Notes: generated by a model from the letters alone, not told the origin. 64,000 nucleotides of DNA from Gimesia aquarii (GCF_007748175.1 NZ_CP037422.1:310001-374000), one strand, 5' to 3'; positions 29,235 through 39,302 are shown, counted from the first letter of the stretch. Program-made: numbers and translations.

Positions 29235-30422
29235 ATGTCAACTTCATTGAAACCGTCGGATGAACAGACCAGTGTGATTACGGGCTGTCTAATGCTGCTC
29301 ACGATCTTCGCAATTGCCTTTGTGTTCTATATCACGAAAGCTGTTTTGATTCCGTTCGTCATCGCCATTTTTATTGCGACGATCGTGACGCCCCTGGTTG
29401 ATTTGCTCGTATTGAAATGGAAGCTGCCTCATATCGTTGCGATTTCCGCCACACTTTTGCTCGTATTGTCGTCCGGATTTTTACTCTGTCTGGCTTTGAT
29501 CTACTCGACACAGCAAGTGATTCAAAAAGCAGAAAGTCAATACAGCAAAAATTTAGGGATTTTTATTAGCTCGGCTTTCAATACAGCGAAAGAAGTCAGT
29601 GATTCTGATGAGTCATCCAATAACAATAGTGAAGATTCGCCTGAGGAAGAATCTTCTGAAGCCGCTCCGTCTTCTATTGAAAATGCTCCACCGGTAGTGG
29701 CAGAAAAATCGGAGACCAGTTGGTTCGACAAAATGGGCATCGATTTGAATAAGCTACAAAAGGAAACGACCGCATATATGAAAGATGCTTTGAAATCAAT
29801 TGCCTTTAGTACCATGCAAACGGCACTCAGTTTTACAACCACCTCATTTTTCGTTGCGATTTTTGTGATCTTTTTGCTGGCAGGACGTAATCCTCATGCT
29901 GTCATCAAGAACGTACTTTACCGAGAAATCGAACAAAAGATTCGCAGTTATATCTCAACCAAACTCATCATTTCTCTGATCACCGGTACGCTTGTCGGTA
30001 TTACACTTTCATTGTTTGGCTTAGAGCTGGCGTTCGTCTTTGGAATTCTGACATTCCTATTGAATTTTATTCCTTCTGTAGGATCTTTAATCGCAACCTT
30101 ATTACCAATCCCTGTTGCTTTTGCACAGTTTTCTGGCAGTCCCTGGACGATTGCCGGTGTGATCTTAATTCCCGGTGCCATTCAAATGATAATCGGGAAT
30201 GGCATTGAACCTAAAATCATGGGAGAAGGCCTCGAACTGCACCCCGTAACCGTTCTGCTGGCGCTTTCCTTCTGGACACTGCTCTGGGGACCAATCGGCG
30301 CCATTCTCGCGGTTCCCATCACTGCCGCCATTCGCATCGTGCTCATGCGATTTGAATCGGGACGGTCAGCCGGGAATCTCATGGCGGGCATTCTGCCTGG
30401 TGAATCCTCGTCGCTTGCTTAA
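29235..30422 (+). CDS. AI-2E family transporter (PerM-like membrane protein)
   Basis: An integral membrane protein of the AI-2E/PerM (UPF0118) family. Members are suggested to export autoinducer-2 or act as sodium/proton antiporters; the substrate here is unknown. The 395-residue product has hydrophobic helices near residues 15-100 and 195-375. The conserved segments FLLNFIPSVGSLIATLLPIP and GNGIEPKIMGEGLELHPVTVLLAL (family motif PxIxG and HPxxVL) are present. An acidic Ser/Glu/Asn-rich insert of about 45 residues (near 115-165) separates helices 3 and 4. RBS: AGGGGCA about 10 bases upstream of the ATG. It is convergent with the beta-helix gene, with 16 bases between stops. Confidence 0.92.
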   Translation: MSTSLKPSDEQTSVITGCLMLLTIFAIAFVFYITKAVLIPFVIAIFIATIVTPLVDLLVLKWKLPHIVAISATLLLVLSSGFLLCLALIYSTQQVIQKAESQYSKNLGIFISSAFNTAKEVSDSDESSNNNSEDSPEEESSEAAPSSIENAPPVVAEKSETSWFDKMGIDLNKLQKETTAYMKDALKSIAFSTMQTALSFTTTSFFVAIFVIFLLAGRNPHAVIKNVLYREIEQKIRSYISTKLIISLITGTLVGITLSLFGLELAFVFGILTFLLNFIPSVGSLIATLLPIPVAFAQFSGSPWTIAGVILIPGAIQMIIGNGIEPKIMGEGLELHPVTVLLALSFWTLLWGPIGAILAVPITAAIRIVLMRFESGRSAGNLMAGILPGESSSLA

Positions 30423-30438
30423 AGGACTCGTAACCAAC

Positions 30439-31887
30439 TCATTTGATCGAGACATTATTGTTTGTGGCGGTTGTGCCCTCTTCAATCTCGACAGTGCCAG
30501 ATACCAGATTGTCAGTGACCTGATTTTGGCCTCCTCCGTTCACGCGAATTGCAAAGTGGTTGGAGCCCTCGGTGATCAAACAGTCGGAGATGCGAGACTG
30601 CTTCACATTCTTAAAGAGAATACCGCCGTTCTCGCACTCGCGCAAGGAGCAGTTTGTGATGTTCATTCTCTCACAATTTTCAAGAATCAAGCCCGCTGTG
30701 ACTTCCCGCGTTTCTCTGATATTCAAACCGTTCAAGGTGCAGTCGCTACAGTCCTGGAAGACATTGGCATCTTTTGTCTTGGCTCGGTAGTCAGGGTTGC
30801 GGTCGAGTAGATTTGCTCCCAATACGATATAGGAAGAATCTTCAATCAACAGATTGTGTTCATAGGCCTGCCACAGTGTGTTGCCGGTAATCGTCACACC
30901 ACGGGCATGTTTCAGGTGAATGTTGACAGCGACATCGCTCATGGAATTGTCGGCAATCGCAAAGTTTCCTACCTTTCGCGGATCTTGCGGACCATTGCCA
31001 ATGAAACGTACATTGGCAGAATCAGGTGCATTATGTGTGTGTTGAATCGTACAACCAAAAATAGCTCCTTCTCGCAAAGAGCCCTTAGAGACATCGAACA
31101 AAATATTGGACGTTGGTGGGATTTCTTGCCCCATGTTGCCTTCAATATCGCAATTTCCAATCTGAATATTACGAATTTCGCTTTCCCGAACAACAATCCC
31201 ACCACCTTTGTTGTAACTGATGTGCGAATCAGAAATATTGACCTGATGCAAATTCAGCTTGTCTAGATAAATTCCGACTCCTTCATTTTCATACAGATGA
31301 CAGTCGTCAATGGCAACATTTCGATTTCGTTCGTACAAATGAATTCCGTGTAAGGCACGTCTTACAACCAGCCGTGTAATCGTGATCTGCATTGTCTTCG
31401 TCGCAGCAACTCCAATTGCCTCCGGGTGTTTTCCCACGATTTCGATGCCATCCACCATCGGCGTCCGTTCTTTTTCCCAGACAACTGGGTTTACAGTTTT
31501 CGGACTTGCCGTGCCGCCATGAGTTCCTTTAAACAAAAAAGCAGGTCCGGCACCTTCCATTAAAATCGTTGCCGTTCCGTCACCCGAAATAGAAGTCGGA
31601 CCGATTTTGTTTAAATCAATGACAATTGGTTTCGTCAATCGATAGAGGCCACGCGGAAATCGCAATGAGCCAGCAGAGGCATTCACCATCTTCTGTATGG
31701 CCGCTGTGTCGTCTGTTTTACCATCACCGCGTACGCCGTAGTCGAGCACAGTCTTACAACTAGTTTGCTTACTCTTCACGACTTGTTCTTGACTCAACAA
31801 AATTCGGGAATTGTCATCTGAAAGCAGATAAAAACCGAGTAGTAGAAGCGGAATCAAACAAAGCATGGAAACGAATTTGGATTTCAT
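30439..31887 (-). CDS. Exported right-handed beta-helix protein, pectate lyase 3-like
   Basis: A surface or periplasmic beta-helix protein that probably binds or cleaves polysaccharide. The 482-residue product has an N-terminal membrane or signal segment (FVSMLCLIPLLLLGFYLL). The hallmark DYGVRGDGKTDDTAAIQKMV of Pectate_lyase_3/GH28-like proteins lies near residue 50, then SLRFPRGLYRLTKPIVIDL. Many parallel beta-helix coils follow, with repeated N-I/V-x-I-x-x-C patterns (CHLYENEGVGIYLD, CDIEGNMGQ, CSLRECENGGILFKN). No catalytic residue can be assigned safely. An acidic Asp pair typical of GH28 is not obvious, so a binding role is possible. Confidence 0.87.
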   Translation of the reverse strand: MKSKFVSMLCLIPLLLLGFYLLSDDNSRILLSQEQVVKSKQTSCKTVLDYGVRGDGKTDDTAAIQKMVNASAGSLRFPRGLYRLTKPIVIDLNKIGPTSISGDGTATILMEGAGPAFLFKGTHGGTASPKTVNPVVWEKERTPMVDGIEIVGKHPEAIGVAATKTMQITITRLVVRRALHGIHLYERNRNVAIDDCHLYENEGVGIYLDKLNLHQVNISDSHISYNKGGGIVVRESEIRNIQIGNCDIEGNMGQEIPPTSNILFDVSKGSLREGAIFGCTIQHTHNAPDSANVRFIGNGPQDPRKVGNFAIADNSMSDVAVNIHLKHARGVTITGNTLWQAYEHNLLIEDSSYIVLGANLLDRNPDYRAKTKDANVFQDCSDCTLNGLNIRETREVTAGLILENCERMNITNCSLRECENGGILFKNVKQSRISDCLITEGSNHFAIRVNGGGQNQVTDNLVSGTVEIEEGTTATNNNVSIK

Positions 31888-32071
31888 GAGTAAGACTTTT
31901 GATGTTGGAGGTAATCAGGCAGGAGAGCAAAAACAGTATTGGCAGGCTTGATCATTAACAAACTTTACAAAGCAGCCTCTTTGAGTCTACGCAAGTCGGT
32001 ATTAAGGATCAACTGATCGACCACAGAAAATAATTTCCTGTATCTATGAACGGGTAGAGAGTTAGTCTCTG

Positions 32072-33229
32072 TCACGTTTGATGATAAACGGGCCGCGGTT
32101 CATCGCCACTAATAATTTTCAAATAGCTTTGGTAGCGCTGCCGGGATATGAAATCATTGGCGACCGCACGTTTCACACCACATCCGGTTTCGTGTGTATG
32201 CGAACAATCCGGGAAGCGACATTGTGGGATAAAGGGACAAAAGTCACGAAAGAAGCCTTCGACCTCTTCCGGAATCACATCCCATAACTCTAACTGCCGA
32301 ATACCTGGCGTATCTACGACCCAACCCCCACTTTCGATTTCCAGTAAGACTGCTGAGCGTGTTGTATGTCGCCCTTTCCGATTCTCCTGGCTGATCTCAG
32401 CAGTTTCCAAAGTTAACCGACTGTCAATCTGATTCAGTAAAGACGACTTTCCGACACCGCTTTGTCCAGAAAATACAGATTGTTTCCCTTTGAGCAATGA
32501 GCGGAGTCTCGGAATCCCTGTCCCATCGACAATACTTGTTAACACGATGTCGTAACCCATCTGAGCATACACGCCGATCAGTGGTTGAAATTCGATAGGA
32601 TCAACGAGATCAATTTTGTTGATGCAAATGATGGAATGAATATTGCCCTTTTCTGAGCTAATCAGGAAGCGGTCGATGAGTGAGGGTTTAAGAGGAGGGT
32701 CATCGGCAGAAACAACAATCACTGCTTGATCGATATTACTGACGAGGATATGCTCCCGGCGTTTACTACCTCTTGAGAGAGAAGAGCGTCTTGGCTCTAC
32801 ACGTTCGATGACAGCCTGATTTTCATCTCCTTCTGGCCTAATTAAAACATGGTCACCAGCAACCACAGCATTGCGGTCATCGCGTGACATAGTTCTGACG
32901 AGCCGCCGGACCGTACAGTCATATCGAGTACCCTCTTCTGACTGTACGATTGAGTTCAATCCTTGAGACTGGATAACACGACCTTTGAGACAGGTACTTT
33001 CGTCAATGTCGATAACGATCGCGGTGCCGTCTTGGGTTTCCTGTTCCACTCCCATCACGGTACGGTGACGAGTCAGGTCGCCTTTACCTGATAGCCGTTC
33101 GGTTGCATCCATGTATTGAGAATCGATTTGCTCATCGACTCGGTGGCTGGAGAGTTTATTCTTTCGGACTTTCTTCTGGCGATTTTTCTTAAACGCAACC
33201 CGGATTTTTTTCCCTTTTTTCTTAGCCAC
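32072..33229 (-). CDS. rsgA: Ribosome small subunit-dependent GTPase RsgA
   Basis: RsgA (YjeQ/EngC) helps in late 30S subunit maturation and GTP hydrolysis. The 385-residue protein has the circularly permuted G-motif order of the family: NKID (ICINKIDLVDP), then G1 GQSGVGKS, then G3 DTPG (VVDTPGIRQ). The C-terminal zinc region CPFIPQCRFPDCSHTHETGC has the family's Cys/His ligands. An OB-fold with a beta-barrel segment lies ahead of the GTPase domain (about 75-145), after a lysine/arginine-rich N-terminal extension that is longer than in E. coli. It follows an FHA gene by 36 bases on the same strand. The two probably form an operon. Confidence 0.95.
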   Translation of the reverse strand: MAKKKGKKIRVAFKKNRQKKVRKNKLSSHRVDEQIDSQYMDATERLSGKGDLTRHRTVMGVEQETQDGTAIVIDIDESTCLKGRVIQSQGLNSIVQSEEGTRYDCTVRRLVRTMSRDDRNAVVAGDHVLIRPEGDENQAVIERVEPRRSSLSRGSKRREHILVSNIDQAVIVVSADDPPLKPSLIDRFLISSEKGNIHSIICINKIDLVDPIEFQPLIGVYAQMGYDIVLTSIVDGTGIPRLRSLLKGKQSVFSGQSGVGKSSLLNQIDSRLTLETAEISQENRKGRHTTRSAVLLEIESGGWVVDTPGIRQLELWDVIPEEVEGFFRDFCPFIPQCRFPDCSHTHETGCGVKRAVANDFISRQRYQSYLKIISGDEPRPVYHQT

Positions 33230-33265
33230 AACAAACTCGGCTCCGTAGCCATTGTTGGAAATGGA

Positions 33266-33769
33266 TCATGAATCACTCTGCTCGTCATCCAGGTCAATGA
33301 GAAACTTCAAACCGAGTTCGTCCTCGGTCATTTCCGATTCATCTTGAGGTAATTCAATCTCTTTTGGCTTGTGGGCGGGAGGTGCCATCGGTCGACGCGG
33401 TCGGGATTCAGGGCTCACCAGGCCCGCTTTTTCCATCAGGCTCAATTCAAAGGGGTCATCTTCTTCAGGCGGTGGTTCATCGGATTGAGGAGTATAATTG
33501 ATTTCAAATTCGTGCTTGGCAATCGAAAGTTGATCTCCGGGAAGTAACCATTTCATGTCACACCGCTCGCCATTGACTTTAATCCCGTTGCGGCTGTTCA
33601 TATCCCGCACACGCCAATAGCCGTTGATAAACTCCAATTGGCAATGATGTGAAGAAACATTGGGGAACTTCAACGTGATATCACATCGACTACGGCGGCC
33701 AATAAGCAGGACTTCGGAAAGTAGCGGAATTGGGTCGCCACCTCCACAAGGGTTTAACTCACCTAACAT
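33266..33769 (-). CDS. FHA-domain protein
   Basis: FHA domains bind phosphothreonine peptides, so this is probably a partner or readout of Ser/Thr kinase signalling. The 167-residue protein begins MLGELNPCGGGD and has the FHA core in residues 20-95: IGRRSRCDI, SSHHCQLEF and NSRNGIKVNG, which match the GRxxxxD, SxxHxxL and NG positions. The C-terminal part is acidic and Pro-rich and shows no further domain. It has no membrane segment. It lies upstream of rsgA on the same strand with 36 bases between them and may be co-transcribed. Divergently, the RNase P RNA gene starts about 170 bases away. Confidence 0.9.
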   Translation of the reverse strand: MLGELNPCGGGDPIPLLSEVLLIGRRSRCDITLKFPNVSSHHCQLEFINGYWRVRDMNSRNGIKVNGERCDMKWLLPGDQLSIAKHEFEINYTPQSDEPPPEEDDPFELSLMEKAGLVSPESRPRRPMAPPAHKPKEIELPQDESEMTEDELGLKFLIDLDDEQSDS

Positions 33770-33937
33770 TCGAAGTTTCCTGGAGCGTTCATTGTCTTAC
33801 GATTCCGAGATGTCTTTGTTTGCCCGCACGCTATTAATCTATACCGTTGGTCAGCCATAATAAAGCCTTTCTCTCAAGAAAAGTCAGATTTTGGGGATAC
33901 TTCAAGCAACCTCAGTCGCCTATACTGGTCAATTCAG

Positions 33938-34320
<383 letters not shown>

Positions 34321-34640
34321 TTTAACACTTCCTCAAGCACATTAGCCATTGCTTTCCTGTTCCATACGGCCAAATGACCTCTGCTAATTCCACTACTTTG
34401 ATCAAGTTGTCTTTATGAGGTCATTCAGGAGCATTGTGTGTCAAAATGATTGTAAAAATGTTCGTTCTGTTGAATAAGTGACAACATTCTGTGGTTTTAT
34501 TCGGTTTTATATTATTCTATAAGCTGTTTTATTTGAAAGGTTTACGTTTCAATGTTTGATTTTGGCATACGAAATGCTTTACTAATCATTTATCAAAGAT
34601 AATAAGCCACTTTCAAAAAACGGATACATTAAGGGAGATA
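34321..34640. other. Gap between rnpB and the tyrosine-rich gene
   Basis: AT-rich region with no gene of its own. It holds the sigma-54-like promoter described separately. No clear terminator for rnpB was seen. Confidence 0.5.
34562..34578 (+). promoter_or_regulatory. Sigma-54 (RpoN)-type promoter match
   Basis: TTGGCATACGAAATGCT matches the -24/-12 consensus TTGGCAC-N5-TTGCW: the GG is at 34564-34565, the GC is at 34576-34577, with exactly 10 bases between them, as required. The predicted transcription start is about 34589, leaving a leader of about 50 bases before the ATG at 34641. Confidence 0.6.
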
Positions 34641-35045
34641 ATGATGAAACACTTTACCATCATGTTCACTGCATTGGCCACAATTGCTTTGGTTAGCAAT
34701 ACGAGCTTTGCAGCAACACCTTACTATCAACCAAACCAATCGCAAGCTCGACACTACAATAGTTCCAGCTATCGAAACTGGAATGACTATGATTCATTCC
34801 ATAGCCGTGACGACTTAAATCGTTACCGTAACTTCAGCAATTACGACTACCAGCCAAACCGCCGGTCAAACTATTTTCGCTGTGGAACAGCACCATCCTA
34901 TTTCCCTTCGTATTATCGAACGAATTATGGTTCGTTTCCACACAACGGCAATCGTTTCGATCACCGTTTTGACTATGGACACAGATATAACCTGTATCAG
35001 CGCGACTACAATTATGGTCGCTATGATTGGCGTGCAGATCGCTAG
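34641..35045 (+). CDS. Exported Tyr/Asn/Arg-rich small protein of unknown function
   Basis: I do not know a function. The 134-residue product has a signal peptide (IMFTALATIALVSNTSFAA) and a mature part of about 110 residues very rich in Tyr, Asn, Arg, Phe, Ser and Asp, with only one Cys. Its pattern is repetitive (NYDYQPN, YDWRADR, YNYGRYDW). Tyrosine-rich low-complexity secreted proteins can be structural or adhesive, but this is inference. The start 34641 or 34644 is supported by AAGGGAG just upstream. A weak terminator follows. It is preceded by a sigma-54-type promoter match. It is a single gene with rnpB before it and ilvB after it. Confidence 0.85.
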   Translation: MMKHFTIMFTALATIALVSNTSFAATPYYQPNQSQARHYNSSSYRNWNDYDSFHSRDDLNRYRNFSNYDYQPNRRSNYFRCGTAPSYFPSYYRTNYGSFPHNGNRFDHRFDYGHRYNLYQRDYNYGRYDWRADR

Positions 35046-35081
35046 GCTTTAAACAAAACACAACCCCTCACTCAGGTAATC

Positions 35082-35114
35082 ATCCCCCTGGTCGATTCAT
35101 ATTGGCTGGGGGAT
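35082..35114 (+). terminator. Possible terminator after the tyrosine-rich gene
   Basis: ATCCCCC (35082-35088) pairs with GGGGGAT (35108-35114) with a 19-base loop that includes further possible pairs, followed by CTTATTAT, a weak U-rich tail. Confidence 0.5.
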
Positions 35115-35629
35115 CTTATTATCACGGGGTTCATGCCAAACTTACTCAGACTCGCGGTGTTTAAAGGCACTATTGACTAAGAGACAGAGAGTTTGGATAA
35201 GAATGGAAAAACCTTAATCTTATACAGTGAATAGACTTATGTGATTAATTGTTTATTGATTTGTACCTTCAAATCATAAATGTCCGTCTAAAGTTCGTTA
35301 ATGTGTCGCTTAACCCGCATAATCGAAACAGGTTTCGTAAACTGTATTCGCAAAAGTCTTAAAGTGAATGTGTCTGTATGAAAATTGGATTCTGCGCAGG
35401 AAATGACTCGTTATTACACCTGAGAGAAGATAGAATTAGGTGCTTAAAGCAGTTCTTTGAATTCCAGAACGAACATCAGGCGTACAAGGTGCGTCTACAT
35501 GATAAATCGTTATGGAAAACAAGAGATGTTGATCGATCGTCGATCTGGCTCTGTGACAGGACCAAACGACGGATTTTTTAGATCATTAAAACGAAATATT
35601 AGAGACCATCGAAACAGAAGGGTGAGACA
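35115..35629. other. Long gap upstream of ilvB
   Basis: About 515 bases between the terminator and ilvB. No T-box, riboswitch or leader peptide with runs of Val, Leu or Ile was seen. An open frame at 35378-35581 (67 codons) has unremarkable composition and no good ribosome-binding site; I do not call it. Confidence 0.5.
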
Positions 35630-37411
35630 GTGGCCACTGCCAACGAAAAAAATACGCAAACTAAGACAATCAATGGAGCTGAGATTCTGGTTCAGGCATT
35701 GATTCGGCAGGGCGTGAAGACCATCTTTGCTTATCCCGGTGGCTGTAGCATGCCACTTCATCAAGCATTGATCAAAAATAAGGAAGACATCCGAACTATC
35801 CTTCCCCGCCACGAACAAGGGGGCGGATTCGCCGCGCAGGGAATTGCCCGTACCACGGGTGAGGTTGGCGTTTGTATGGCGACCAGTGGACCTGGCGCGA
35901 CTAATTTGGTAACAGCTCTGGCAGATGCCAAACTCGACAGTATTCCCATGGTCGCTATTACCGGGCAGGTTCCTCAGGCAGTCATTGGAAGTGATGCCTT
36001 TCAGGAAACTCCCATGGTGGAAATCTCACGTGCAATTACCAAACACCACTATATGGTGACCGATGTCAATGACGTTGCCCGAATTGTGAAAGAGGCATTT
36101 TTTATTGCCAATACGGGTCGTCCCGGACCGGTTCTGATCGACTTCCCCAAAGACTGTCAATTGGCCACACTCGATGAAGAGCCAGACTACGATCCCGAAA
36201 CCTACCTGCCCGGTTATCGACCGGAATTGAGAAAGGCAGCTCCCGAACAGATTCGTCAGATTCTGGCAGCCATTAAACGTTCAAAAAAACCAATTCTCTA
36301 TGTTGGTGGCGGCGCGATTATTTCAGATGTGTCTGAAGAACTAATCAAGTTCGCTCATCGTACACAAATTCCGGTGACAACCACTGTAATGGGATTGGGT
36401 GTTTTTCCGGGAGACGATCCCTTGTGCCTCGACATGCTTGGCATGCATGGCACGGTTTATGCGAACTATGCTGTTAATGAAGCTGATTTGTTATTAGCGT
36501 TCGGCGTGCGTTTTGATGATCGTGTCACCGGAAAACTGGAAGAGTTTGCCAAACATGGCAAGATTGTGCATGTTGATATCGATCCTTCCGAATTACATAA
36601 AAACAAGGAAGCACACATTCCCATCAATGCTGATCTGAAAAATGTTCTGGAAGCATTGAATGCCACCATCACCGATGATGATCTGCCTGAAGTTGATCAA
36701 TGGTTGGCAAAGGTGAACGAGTGGAAAGAAAAGTACCCGCTGAAGTACCCTGAACTCGGCGATGTACTCTCGCAGCAGTATGCGATTCACGAACTTTGTA
36801 ATCAAACTAAAGCGAAAGATCCTTACATCACCGTAGGTGTGGGACAGCATCAAATGTGGGCGGCTCAATTCTATAAGTTTCAGAAGCCCCGCCGTTGGCT
36901 TAGCAGTTCTGGCTTGGGAACCATGGGCTTTGGCTTACCCGCTGCGATGGGGGTTCAAGCGCAGTTCCCGAACGATTTGGTTGTCGACATTGACGGCGAT
37001 GGATCCATGTTGATGAACGTGCAGGAAATGGCAACTCTCCATACAGAAAAGTTGCCTGTCAAAATCCTGCTGCTCAATAATCAGCATTTGGGAATGGTGG
37101 TTCAATGGGAAGATCGTTTCATGGATGGGCGTCGAGCTCATACCTATCTCGGTCCCGTGCATCACCCGGAAGCAGAGGGTAAGGGCGATGGCTCACATGC
37201 CGAAGCGACGTATCCCGATTTTGTCTCCATTGCAAAAGGCTTTGGTTTGCAGGCACGGCAGGTACGCTCCAAAGCAGAGTACCCGGAAGCACTCGCCGAA
37301 ATGCTGTCTTCAGATGGTCCTTATCTCCTGGATGTCATTTGCAGTTATCAAGAACATGTTCTGCCTATGATTCCCAGTGGTGGTACTGTCAACGATATCA
37401 TTACTGAGTAA
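35630..37411 (+). CDS. ilvB: Acetolactate synthase large subunit
   Basis: The thiamine-diphosphate enzyme that joins pyruvate to pyruvate or 2-oxobutyrate at the head of branched-chain amino acid synthesis. The 593-residue protein begins at a GTG (35630) and has the N-terminal catalytic segment [20 protein letters not shown] with [15 protein letters not shown] (ThDP glutamate), then [18 protein letters not shown]. The C-terminal ThDP/Mg motif is [15 protein letters not shown], with [12 protein letters not shown] after it. Length and motifs fit the biosynthetic (AHAS) type. No ilvN/ilvH regulatory subunit gene lies next to it, which is unusual compared with the common ilvBN/ilvBH order. Confidence 0.94.
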   Translation: MATANEKNTQTKTINGAEILVQALIRQGVKTIFAYPGGCSMPLHQALIKNKEDIRTILPRHEQGGGFAAQGIARTTGEVGVCMATSGPGATNLVTALADAKLDSIPMVAITGQVPQAVIGSDAFQETPMVEISRAITKHHYMVTDVNDVARIVKEAFFIANTGRPGPVLIDFPKDCQLATLDEEPDYDPETYLPGYRPELRKAAPEQIRQILAAIKRSKKPILYVGGGAIISDVSEELIKFAHRTQIPVTTTVMGLGVFPGDDPLCLDMLGMHGTVYANYAVNEADLLLAFGVRFDDRVTGKLEEFAKHGKIVHVDIDPSELHKNKEAHIPINADLKNVLEALNATITDDDLPEVDQWLAKVNEWKEKYPLKYPELGDVLSQQYAIHELCNQTKAKDPYITVGVGQHQMWAAQFYKFQKPRRWLSSSGLGTMGFGLPAAMGVQAQFPNDLVVDIDGDGSMLMNVQEMATLHTEKLPVKILLLNNQHLGMVVQWEDRFMDGRRAHTYLGPVHHPEAEGKGDGSHAEATYPDFVSIAKGFGLQARQVRSKAEYPEALAEMLSSDGPYLLDVICSYQEHVLPMIPSGGTVNDIITE

Positions 37412-37461
37412 ATTACTGTACTTCGGTTAAAATGTAATTTGATCCATCAGGAGTAACACTC

Positions 37462-37665
37462 ATGCTCGTTGCGGCACAGATTCCCCAAGAACCTGGCTAT
37501 CTTGTTGGATGGGGGTCGCTGGCTTTAATCAATGCCGGATTAGCACAGGGCAAAAATCGAAGTGGACTAGCATGGTTTCTCATTTCTCTGTTATTTGGTC
37601 CCGTTGCGACTTTCATTTTAGTGGCATTTTGTGACAAGCTACCTGGCTCTGTAGAAAGTCAATAA
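37462..37665 (+). CDS. Small membrane protein of unknown function
   Basis: A 67-residue product with CAGGAG 7-8 bases ahead of the ATG. It has two hydrophobic stretches (LVGWGSLALINAGLA and AWFLISLLFGPVATFILVAFC) separated by a positively charged KNRSG turn, so it probably forms a helical hairpin in the membrane. The pattern GxxxG and the segment WFLISLLFGPVATFIL occur in many small bacterial membrane proteins. It lies 50 bases after ilvB on the same strand and may be transcribed with it. No function can be given. Confidence 0.75.
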   Translation: MLVAAQIPQEPGYLVGWGSLALINAGLAQGKNRSGLAWFLISLLFGPVATFILVAFCDKLPGSVESQ

Positions 37666-37755
37666 AAAACAGCGTTCCGGGGTGGAGGAATTTCCCCTTG
37701 AAGCGATAAGATTAATAGACTCTGAGTTTTCATTCTGCACCATTGCGAGGAAATC

Positions 37756-39207
37756 ATGAGTCAGCAGCGACAGATCGGAGTGACTGTATTACCAGAATAT
37801 CTACAGTACGAAGGTATCGAGACTGTTCTTGATAATCTTACACAGAGAGCGGGAGTCACGGCGGTCTCTACCTCTCCTTATGTAATGCAGCTAGCCGATG
37901 AGCAGACAGGAGTACGTGAACCACCCGCTGATGCAGGAGCCGGCAAAGTTCGCCTGCTGGATCGTCCCCTCTGGGAAGGGAAAAGGGAGCTCTGGGTTAA
38001 AACAGCCCCTAGTTTTGTTCCCGATAAGACTCTCTATGCAGGTTTACGGTACCAGCCAGCCGAACCTGACGAGCTTACACGACGTGAAGGACACGTTGTC
38101 GCTGACTTTATACAAGCTGCTCAGGCGCGTGGGCTTGAAGTTTACTTTCAAGTCCAGGCTGCTATTCCACCAGGGTATCGCGTTCAATTTGGTGGTCCTC
38201 GTGAGGAAGATATTCCCCGCTTGCCCGATGGTTCTTTGCCACGCAAACGTGTTGCCAACAACGGAAGTCTGGCGAGCCCGCATATCATTGAATATCAACA
38301 TGCGTTGATTCGGGACCTACTCAACCGCTATCCTGAAATTGATGGCTTACGTTTTGACTGGCCGGAATATCCACCTTACTTTCTGGACTCGGCCTTCTTT
38401 GATTTTAGCGCGCATGCCAAGCAGGCTGCATGTCGATTGGGATTTCAGTTTGATCAGATGCAAACTGATTCGCTGGCGTTATATCAAAAGTTACATGGTG
38501 GCTTAACAAACGATGACTTGGAGGCCATACTCTTCGAAGCGAATCAATCAACGAATTTCACAGCTTGGTTAAATCAGCATTATCCCGGAGCGGCTGCAAT
38601 GCTGTTGATGAAAGCACAACTTTCAAAAGAATTGCTGGCAGGTTTCCGTGCGACAATGAACGAAGTAAGTAATACGGAAGTTGAACTCGCTCCTAGTGCC
38701 TTCCCTCCCCCCTGGTCTCTCATTTCCGGAATGAATTATTCATTAGTCACAAAGTATTGTAACTCTGTAAGCGTTAAGCTTTATGGTATGCACTGGTCGA
38801 TGATCTTGCGGTCTTATGGTGATCAACTACTGGCAGCAAATCCGGGACTCTCCGAATCTTTATTAGTCCGTGCGTTATTCAAGTTGCTTGACATCGCTGA
38901 TTCTGAACCGCCGGCGCAATTAAAGGATATTTATTATCCTGGGCCTGATGAACCTCATTTAACGGGGCCACATGCACAGGAACGAAAAATTTCGGCAGCT
39001 AGAAAATTAGCTAAACCGATGCCTATTTATGCTCTCGCACATGGATATGGACCGACAGAGGACTTCCATGCCAGAATGCAGGTGGCGGCAGAGATCAGCC
39101 CTGATGGTGTCTGGATCAATCGTTATTGCTACTTAAATAACGATAAGCTCGATATCATTGGCCAATGTACGGCTGGCTGCACGACACAAAGTTTGCAGAA
39201 AAGTTGA
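37756..39207 (+). CDS. TIM-barrel glycosidase-like protein of unknown specificity
   Basis: A 483-residue protein with no evident signal peptide. Its segments look like a TIM barrel of the hydrolase kind: GLEVYFQVQAAIPPGYRV, the strand-end motif EIDGLRFDWPEYPPYF (acidic residues at a barrel strand end), ELAPSAFPPPWSLI, and AEISPDGVWINRYCYLN near the C-terminus. The DGLRFDWPEY motif is where catalytic or metal-binding acids would be expected in a glycoside hydrolase, but I cannot name a family. The ATG at 37756 has GAGGAAATC upstream. It sits between the ilvB unit and gadB on the same strand, which does not define a pathway. Confidence 0.72.
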   Translation: MSQQRQIGVTVLPEYLQYEGIETVLDNLTQRAGVTAVSTSPYVMQLADEQTGVREPPADAGAGKVRLLDRPLWEGKRELWVKTAPSFVPDKTLYAGLRYQPAEPDELTRREGHVVADFIQAAQARGLEVYFQVQAAIPPGYRVQFGGPREEDIPRLPDGSLPRKRVANNGSLASPHIIEYQHALIRDLLNRYPEIDGLRFDWPEYPPYFLDSAFFDFSAHAKQAACRLGFQFDQMQTDSLALYQKLHGGLTNDDLEAILFEANQSTNFTAWLNQHYPGAAAMLLMKAQLSKELLAGFRATMNEVSNTEVELAPSAFPPPWSLISGMNYSLVTKYCNSVSVKLYGMHWSMILRSYGDQLLAANPGLSESLLVRALFKLLDIADSEPPAQLKDIYYPGPDEPHLTGPHAQERKISAARKLAKPMPIYALAHGYGPTEDFHARMQVAAEISPDGVWINRYCYLNNDKLDIIGQCTAGCTTQSLQKS

Positions 39208-39302
39208 TCCTTTGTGAATTCTTCATTCAAATCCCTGCATAAGACATTACTATAACGGTTCCATTTCGTTTTTCGTTATGAAAGTCCAGTAGGGAGAGCT
39301 TC

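Noticed and set aside
35378-35581. Plus-strand 67-codon frame upstream of ilvB
   Set aside because: Composition does not look like a leader peptide (no Val/Leu/Ile run) and no ribosome-binding site; likely chance.
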